In this document: positions 6,628-11,216 of the stretch, piece after piece
Position numbering within the stretch: the stretch's first letter is position 1
Layout: each line of letters begins with the position of its first letter
From: Nitrospinaceae bacterium
GTDB taxonomy: Bacteria > Nitrospinota > Nitrospinia > Nitrospinales > VA-1
NCBI GenBank assembly: GCA_029261435.1
Contig: JAJDBI010000056.1
Span: forward strand, 1-11,216
Direction: 5' to 3'
DNA length: 11,216 nucleotides
Translations under genes and position numbers: made by a program
Notes under the pieces: generated by a model
The model's database searches: none
What the model was told of the DNA's origin: nothing
The model's input: the letters and a program-made list of their open reading frames with translations, nothing else

Positions 6628-7370
6628 GCACCGACTCAGTCATCAAAATAAAAGATCTCGACTTCAGTTATGGCGGACCCAAAATACTTGAAAATATCGA
6701 AATCGATATCCAACATAACGAATTCATCGGGATGGTCGGCCCAAACGGTAGCGGCAAAACAACCCTGCTGAAAATCATCATGGGGGTTTTAACTCCCGAT
6801 AAAGGTTCCGTCAAGGTTCTCGGTAATCCCCCTTCCCAATCCGTACAGGAAATCGGCTATATGCCTCAGTTTGCTTCGTTTTCCAGAGACTTTCCCATCA
6901 GTGTGGAAGAGACCGTTTTGATGGGCCGACTGGGGAAAACATCCAGTATTGGTTTTTTCAATAAGGCTGATAAACGTGCCTCCGAAAAAGCCATGAACGA
7001 TGTTGAAATTCTCGACCTACGTAAAAGAGTGATCGGCTCTCTTTCTGGCGGACAACTGCAAAGGGTTCTGATTGCAAGAGCTCTCACCTGCGAACCGCAA
7101 ATCATGATCCTGGACGAACCCACCGCCAATGTTGATATGAAAGTTGAAAAGGATATCTTCGACCTTCTAAAACAATTAAATGAACGAATCACCATCATCG
7201 TGGTGACCCATGACATAGGTTTCATTTCGCAATACATTGATCGGGTAGCCTGTATCAACCGCACCCTCATTTGCCACCCCACTTCAGAACTTACGGGTGA
7301 AACGATTGAGAATATGTACGGAGCACATATGCATATGGTGCACCATCACCATGAGGATGAAAAAAAATAA
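6624..7370 (+). CDS. znuC: Zinc-type ABC transporter, ATP-binding protein
   Basis: This 248-residue cytoplasmic ATPase powers uptake through ZnuB. All nucleotide-binding motifs are intact: Walker A GPNGSGKT at 39-46, Q-loop Gln82 (GYMPQF), signature LSGGQ at 140-144, Walker B IMILDEP at 160-166 with catalytic Glu165, and the H-loop His196 (THD). The C-terminus carries a His-rich tail from about 235 to 243 (HMHMVHHHH followed by EDEKK), which could bind metal. The GTG start overlaps the znuA stop (GTGA at 6624-6627), so translation is coupled. Among ABC ATPases the family assignment rests on the neighbours and on the overall fit with the ZnuC/MntB type. Confidence 0.92.
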   Translation: MSTDSVIKIKDLDFSYGGPKILENIEIDIQHNEFIGMVGPNGSGKTTLLKIIMGVLTPDKGSVKVLGNPPSQSVQEIGYMPQFASFSRDFPISVEETVLMGRLGKTSSIGFFNKADKRASEKAMNDVEILDLRKRVIGSLSGGQLQRVLIARALTCEPQIMILDEPTANVDMKVEKDIFDLLKQLNERITIIVVTHDIGFISQYIDRVACINRTLICHPTSELTGETIENMYGAHMHMVHHHHEDEKK

Positions 7371-7372
7371 CC

Positions 7373-8194
7373 ATGAGTAGTTTTATCGATGCAATTTCTA
7401 CCCAGGCGTTTATGCAGAACGCCATCATTGGTGGCGTTCTTGCCAGCGTAGCCTGTGGTGTCGTGGGTTCTTATGTCGTCGTAAAACGCATCGGCTATCT
7501 CGCTGGTGGTATCGCCCATTCAGTGTTAGGTGGAATGGGTATCGCCTACTACCTGGGACGACCCCCCATCGAGGGAGCTCTGGTTGCAGCTCTGGTTTTT
7601 GCCGTTATTCTTGGTTGGGTGAGCCTTAAAATGCAACAGCAGGAAGATACCGTCATTGGCGCGCTATGGGCTGGAGGAATGGCCGTGGGGATATTATTTA
7701 TCTCACAAACACCCGGCTACAGTGTCGACCTCATGAGTTTTCTCTTCGGTAATATTTTGATGATTTCCTCAGATGACCTGCTCTGGATTGCTGGATTGGA
7801 CATCCTGATCCTGCTCATTGTTTTTCTATTCTATAAACAGTTTCTAGCTCTATCGTTCGATGAAGAGTTTGCCCGGCTGCGCGGCATTCCTGTTGAGAGA
7901 TTTTATTTGCTCTTTCTTTCTCTCGTTGCCTTGACCGTTGTGATATTGATTCAGATTGTCGGACTGATTCTGGTCATCGCATTACTGACACTTCCGGCGG
8001 CCGTCTCTGGTCAATATGTCCGCTCATTGAATTTAATGATGCTATTAGCAACCGTACTTGGAGTCTTCTTCACCACGGGAGGACTGGCGTTGTCTTATCA
8101 GCCCGATCTCCCACCCGGTCCCACCATCATTCTCGTAGCCGGAGCCTTTTATCTGGTGTCACTGGTCATCACTCGATTCTGGAAAAGAGCCTGA
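7373..8194 (+). CDS. znuB: Zinc-type ABC transporter, membrane permease
   Basis: This 273-residue ABC-3 family permease forms the membrane channel of the metal importer. It has about eight hydrophobic segments, the family-typical region VVKRIGYLAGGIAHSVLGGM at 37-56, and the coupling-helix area around FDEEFARLRGIPVERFYLLF, which contacts ZnuC. The length is normal for ZnuB/TroC proteins. It starts 2 nt after the znuC stop, with only a distant purine-rich stretch upstream (in the His-tail codons of znuC), so it probably depends on coupling. The next gene begins one nucleotide after its stop, which implies a single transcript. Confidence 0.92.
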   Translation: MSSFIDAISTQAFMQNAIIGGVLASVACGVVGSYVVVKRIGYLAGGIAHSVLGGMGIAYYLGRPPIEGALVAALVFAVILGWVSLKMQQQEDTVIGALWAGGMAVGILFISQTPGYSVDLMSFLFGNILMISSDDLLWIAGLDILILLIVFLFYKQFLALSFDEEFARLRGIPVERFYLLFLSLVALTVVILIQIVGLILVIALLTLPAAVSGQYVRSLNLMMLLATVLGVFFTTGGLALSYQPDLPPGPTIILVAGAFYLVSLVITRFWKRA

Positions 8195-8195
8195 T

Positions 8196-8822
8196 ATGAG
8201 CGGTGCGTGTTGTGAATTAGAAAAAGATCTGGCTTCCCCGCATGGCCCCAAGCGAAAAATCCTATGGATTGTTCTGGTTCTCAACCTCATCATGTTTTTT
8301 GTCGAAGGCATTGCAGGGTGGCTGGCGCAGTCCAATGCCTTAATGGCCGATGCTCTCGATATGCTCGGCGATGCGGCAATATACGGGTTTTCCCTTTTCG
8401 TAATACAACTCGCCCCCATCTGGAGAACTCGGTCAGGGATACTCAAGGCAACCATCATGAGCCTTTTCGCATTCAGTATATTGGGTTCAGCTATCTACCG
8501 GGTTTCCCATCAGGTAGTTCCAGTGGCATCAGCTATGGGCATTGCAGGTTCTTTAGCACTGCTCACCAACCTCTTCTGCGCTTATTTGCTTCTACGCTTC
8601 AAAGATGATGATGTCAATATGCGCTCGGCATGGTTATGTTCACGTAACGATGTGTTGGCGAACCTAGGAGTTTTAGCAGCCGCTGGCGGAGTGGCCTGGA
8701 CAAATTCGCACTGGCCCGATCTGGCTGTCGGAGTTATCATCGCCGTACTGATCCTGCAATCTTCCTTCGGAATTTTCAAAGATGCGCGGTTGGAATTAAA
8801 AAATAATCAGGCTCATCCTTAA
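8196..8822 (+). CDS. CDF-like cation transporter with altered metal-site residues
   Basis: This 208-residue membrane protein resembles the cation diffusion facilitator (CDF/CzcD) family, with hydrophobic segments at about 22-42, 44-71, 86-104, 113-134, 153-169 and 175-193, matching the six spans of a CDF. The transmembrane-2 motif ADALDMLGDA (51-60) aligns with the classical A-D-A-x-H-xxx-D and has Asp55 and Asp59 in place of His and Asp. The transmembrane-5 motif RNDVLANLGVL (150-160) aligns with HxxxD, giving Asp152 and Asn156. The C-terminal cytoplasmic domain of about 80-100 residues found in typical CDF exporters is absent. The N-terminus has a Cys pair (GACCE, 3-7). ATG 8196 lies one nucleotide after the znuB stop. 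CDF proteins normally export Zn, Co, Fe or Mn; pairing with an importer is odd, and the substrate is uncertain. Confidence 0.85.
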   Translation: MSGACCELEKDLASPHGPKRKILWIVLVLNLIMFFVEGIAGWLAQSNALMADALDMLGDAAIYGFSLFVIQLAPIWRTRSGILKATIMSLFAFSILGSAIYRVSHQVVPVASAMGIAGSLALLTNLFCAYLLLRFKDDDVNMRSAWLCSRNDVLANLGVLAAAGGVAWTNSHWPDLAVGVIIAVLILQSSFGIFKDARLELKNNQAHP

Positions 8823-8824
8823 GG

Positions 8825-8841
8825 CGCTCCTGGCAGGAGCG
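8825..8841 (+). terminator. Hairpin after the metal operon (weak terminator or processing site)
   Basis: CGCTCCT (8825-8831) and AGGAGCG (8835-8841) form a perfect 7-bp stem with a GGC loop starting 3 nt after the TAA at 8820-8822. No T-run follows, so it is not a standard intrinsic terminator. It may stabilise the upstream mRNA end or reduce read-through into the lipoprotein gene. Confidence 0.4.
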
Positions 8842-8883
8842 ATAACATTAATAATAGTATTCTTCAAACTCTAGGAGATTTTT

Positions 8884-9039
8884 ATGAATCAATTAAAAAA
8901 AATTACCATATTGCTTTTTGTTACCACCATGGTTTCAGCTATGAGCACCGGGTGCACAACAGGACCGGAAACTCAATCAAGCTCGGACACAAATCAAGAA
9001 AGTGCGGATAAAGAACTCAAAGAATCAGGGTATTATTAA
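8884..9039 (+). CDS. Small lipoprotein, 51 residues
   Basis: ATG 8884 follows a good ribosome binding site (AGGAG, about 6 nt upstream) and encodes a basic head (MNQLKK), a hydrophobic core (ITILLFVTTMVSAM) and a lipobox-like MSTGC, with the lipidated Cys at residue 24. The mature part is only 27 residues and is polar (Ser, Thr, Glu, Asp, Lys), ending ESGYY. It looks like the short entericidin-type or tail-less lipoproteins that occur widely, but I cannot assign a family or function. The lipobox has Ser-Thr-Gly at -3 to -1, a slightly unusual form. It may be read from the metal operon through the hairpin at 8825-8841 or from its own promoter. It converges with the radical SAM gene on the other strand. 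Confidence 0.75.
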   Translation: MNQLKKITILLFVTTMVSAMSTGCTTGPETQSSSDTNQESADKELKESGYY

Positions 9040-9046
9040 CTGCCAG

Positions 9047-9073
9047 GGGGTCACACCTTAGTTAAGGAACCCC
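9047..9073. terminator. Imperfect hairpin between convergent genes
   Basis: In the 37-nt gap between the lipoprotein stop and the radical SAM stop, GGGGT (9047-9051) can pair with ACCCC (9069-9073), and inside it CCTT (9056-9059) can pair with AAGG (9064-9067) around an AGTT loop. Its position between tail-to-tail genes suggests a shared terminator, but bulges and the lack of T-runs make it weak. Confidence 0.35.
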
Positions 9074-9076
9074 GTA

Positions 9077-10852
9077 TCACGCTAATGTACCTAGTCGTTC
9101 TGTCAGGGAATGGCGTTGGTGGTGAGCGAGATAGAGAAGACCATCTGAAAGCGAGTAGTTGTGCGGGAAGGTCATCACTTCTCGGCCCAGTTTTTCGATC
9201 AACTGCTGATACAACTCGTTGATTTCCTCGGCATTCATTCCTATCGAAGTTTCATAAGAATAGCCCAGGCTCAAGTCATGCTCTGGTGGGGTGTACAGTT
9301 TTGTAATGCCCCATTCCATCGGATTATTTTCTATTGGAGCACCCCGTTCCAAATCAAACTGAGAGAGGATGGCTGAAAAGCCAGGGGAGTCCAGCAAACG
9401 CTGGTTATCAAGTACAAAATTGATCGAGTCCATCACCTCTTCGCGGGTTTCGGTTGGGAATCCGCAAATCAGGTAAAAATGCATGGCGATGCCTAACTTC
9501 ATGCATCGTTCTGCGGTTTCATCCACCCAACTCAGTTCAACACCTTTTTTCATGGAATCCAAAACGCGCTGATTGTAGGACTCCAGTCCAAAAATCAGTT
9601 TGCGACAACCGGATTTATATAACAGGTCCATACGATCGTCTTTGAGCAGGCTCTTCTCGAACTTGAGTTCCCCAGTCCACTGCACGTCCACCTTTTGCTC
9701 GATAATTTTGGCGGCAAAGGTTCTGAGAAAATTGATCGGCAAAGCTTCATCAGTGAAGAAAAAATGATTACAATTATATTTTTCCTGCAACGTTTTAAAA
9801 TCATTCACCACATTCTCAGCGTACCGCACATGAAAAGTCATGTGATCGAAGGGTATGGAACAAAACGCGCATTGCTCCCAGTAACAACCGCGAGAACCCA
9901 TCACCGGTAACACCCGTTCTGGCGAAAGATATAGGTCTAAGGGCAATCCATCAAAATCTGGTGTTGGCAGGGCATTCAGTTCTTCCTTGGCAAACGGCCG
10001 GTTCACTTTAACCTCACCATCCAGTTTGTATATCAGGTTGGGAACCTTACTGAGATCACCGTCACTGCGAAGTTGCTCTACCAATCGGAGAAGTGGTGTC
10101 TCGCCCTCATGCACAACAAAGCTATCTACAAAGTCGAAAAGGTGCGATCCTTGACTCTCCAGACGATCCACCAGTTTGGTGAACACGCTTCCACCGATAG
10201 TGATATGGATTTCGGGGCGATGCTGTTTGACCAGATAGGCCAGGGTCAGACCTGAAATAATTTGTTCCACCGAAGTGATGGAGATTCCGAGAATGTCGAT
10301 GTCCTCTGCAAGAATTCCCGGCAGATACCATTGCTGATAGAGATCATAAAAGAAATTTTCTTCCGGGTGAGTGAATGAGTCAATCACCTCTTGCGATGAG
10401 TATGGGGAAAACCGCATCTGACTGCCAATAACTGTCAATTGCGATGGATAATAAGGTGCAAGAATATTGTCCAGCCAAACATCCATGATCTTGAGATTTT
10501 CCATGTACTGCTCGATCTCATAGAATTCTTGACTGCGTTGCGAGGCCACGGCAGAGTCAATCTGATCTTTCAGGGCCATGACAATCTCTTCCGCTTCGCG
10601 GAGTTTGTTGAATTTTTCAGCTTCTTCCTGCGTTAGACGAGGCTTGGCACTCATCTCGTTCAACTCGCGGATGATGCGTTCGTAGAGCGGCTTGGTTTTC
10701 TCCCAAGTACACAGGTCATTGAGTAACTCAATCGCCAGATCACGCTGAACAACATCGTTAATCCCATGCATATTGAGAAACGCCTTCAGACTGGGCAAGC
10801 TTAGATAAGGTTGTGAAGGATGCCAGGATGTCGGAAAAACCAGATATATCAT
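9077..10852 (-). CDS. B12-binding-domain radical SAM protein
   Basis: This 591-residue protein resembles the large group of B12-binding radical SAM enzymes, which use a 4Fe-4S cluster and S-adenosylmethionine, often with cobalamin, for methylation or rearrangement reactions. The N-terminal part has the family start PSQPYLSLPSLKAFLNMHG (12-30), a helical insertion (about 40-175), and a Rossmann-like segment (DILGISIT at 186-193, HITIGGSVF at 216-224). The radical SAM core begins MGSRGCYWEQCAFCS at 318-332, with the cluster cysteines at 323, 328 and 331, then FFTDEALP (365-372), FGLES (421-425) and GFPTET (464-469). The cysteine spacing is CX4CX2C rather than CX3CX2C. The classical cobalamin DxHxxG motif is not visible. 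The ATG at 10852 has only a weak AGG about 12 nt upstream. A cupin gene ends 36 nt ahead on the same strand, so the two probably form an operon. The substrate is unknown. Confidence 0.9.
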   Translation of the reverse strand: MIYLVFPTSWHPSQPYLSLPSLKAFLNMHGINDVVQRDLAIELLNDLCTWEKTKPLYERIIRELNEMSAKPRLTQEEAEKFNKLREAEEIVMALKDQIDSAVASQRSQEFYEIEQYMENLKIMDVWLDNILAPYYPSQLTVIGSQMRFSPYSSQEVIDSFTHPEENFFYDLYQQWYLPGILAEDIDILGISITSVEQIISGLTLAYLVKQHRPEIHITIGGSVFTKLVDRLESQGSHLFDFVDSFVVHEGETPLLRLVEQLRSDGDLSKVPNLIYKLDGEVKVNRPFAKEELNALPTPDFDGLPLDLYLSPERVLPVMGSRGCYWEQCAFCSIPFDHMTFHVRYAENVVNDFKTLQEKYNCNHFFFTDEALPINFLRTFAAKIIEQKVDVQWTGELKFEKSLLKDDRMDLLYKSGCRKLIFGLESYNQRVLDSMKKGVELSWVDETAERCMKLGIAMHFYLICGFPTETREEVMDSINFVLDNQRLLDSPGFSAILSQFDLERGAPIENNPMEWGITKLYTPPEHDLSLGYSYETSIGMNAEEINELYQQLIEKLGREVMTFPHNYSLSDGLLYLAHHQRHSLTERLGTLA

Positions 10853-10888
10853 TTCAATTAACGCCTGATAGTTTTAGCAGTTATAGCA

Positions 10889-11215
10889 TTACGCCGGTTT
10901 CGGTGCCATGAACACCAGCATGACCAGTTTATCATCTGTGTGATTCACAACACCATGATCCTCACCCGATGGAGCCATCGTCATTTCATTTTGCGAAAGC
11001 ACTTTCTCTTCCGTGCCTACGGTCACTTTGCCTTGCCCTTCAAGAACATAATAAACCTTGTCAGACCCCTCATGCGAGTGGACTTTCTGAAATTGACCGG
11101 GCTCGAGACAGTATATATCACAAAAGAAATTATCCGTGTCAAACAGGCTGACTTTTTTCATCTTTTCGGGGCTGAACTCGAACGCATCCCGAACATTGAC
11201 CACTTTCATTGTCAT
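10889..11215 (-). CDS. Small single-domain cupin protein
   Basis: This 108-residue protein is a single cupin barrel. Motif 1 is GQFQKVHSHEG (40-50) running into VYYVLEGQG, with His46 and His48 as metal ligands and Asp52 near the place of the usual Glu. Motif 2 is APSGEDHGVVN (81-91), with His87 as the third ligand. Metal binding is therefore likely. Cupins of this size include dioxygenases, isomerases, sugar-binding and sensor proteins, so no reaction can be named. The reading frame has two possible starts, ATG at 11215-11213 and ATG at 11209-11207 (MTM). The window ends one base upstream, so the ribosome binding site cannot be seen. It precedes the radical SAM gene by 36 nt on the same strand and may act in the same pathway. 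Confidence 0.85.
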   Translation of the reverse strand: MTMKVVNVRDAFEFSPEKMKKVSLFDTDNFFCDIYCLEPGQFQKVHSHEGSDKVYYVLEGQGKVTVGTEEKVLSQNEMTMAPSGEDHGVVNHTDDKLVMLVFMAPKPA

Positions 11216-11216
11216 A

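Noticed and set aside
8264..8608. Plus-strand 114-codon frame inside the CDF-like gene
   Set aside because: It is a shifted shadow of the transporter reading frame and is rich in Arg, Cys and His from out-of-frame reading.

Overview
The window looks like a chromosomal stretch from a Gram-negative bacterium: it has signal peptides, a lipoprotein, a periplasmic zinc-binding protein, and a chemoreceptor with a periplasmic haem motif. Moderate GC content and this gene mix would fit an environmental, probably marine, Nitrospinota- or deltaproteobacteria-like lineage. That placement is a low-confidence inference, because there is no rRNA or other marker gene here. I see no mobile element, CRISPR array, tRNA or rRNA.

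Layout. (1) 1-67, minus strand: the first 22 codons of a gene that runs off the left edge. (2) 371-2851, minus strand: a large methyl-accepting chemotaxis protein whose periplasmic part carries a CxxCH haem-c motif. (3) 3241-5338, plus strand: a compact, unclassified three-gene operon made of a membrane-anchored protein, a J-domain co-chaperone-like protein and a multi-pass membrane protein. (4) 5362-8822, plus strand: a metal-homeostasis operon. It starts with a good sigma-70-type promoter and a 23-bp dyad at the predicted transcription start, followed by a small His/Cys membrane-peptide reading frame broken by stop codons, then znuA, znuC and znuB, and last a short CDF-like cation transporter. 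(5) 8884-9039, plus strand: a 51-residue lipoprotein gene. (6) 9077-11215, minus strand: a cupin gene followed by a B12-binding-type radical SAM gene, convergent with the lipoprotein.

How the genes work together. ZnuA (periplasmic capture), ZnuB (membrane channel) and ZnuC (ATPase) form a high-affinity zinc-type importer. The genes overlap or are spaced by 1-2 nt, which indicates one transcript. The CDF-like gene begins one nucleotide after znuB, so it is made with the importer although classical CDF proteins export metal; its altered metal-site residues suggest a different role. The dyad over the start site is the best candidate operator, for example for a Zur/Fur-type regulator, but no regulator gene lies in the window. 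The J-domain operon has no recognisable partner beyond its own membrane proteins.

The most interesting points are the promoter-dyad and decayed His/Cys reading frame ahead of znuA, the CDF-like protein with a changed metal site, the unclassified J-protein/membrane operon, the haem-containing chemoreceptor with a dyad in its upstream region, and the radical SAM protein with a CX4CX2C cluster motif. I did not find a clear case for an entirely new multi-gene system.
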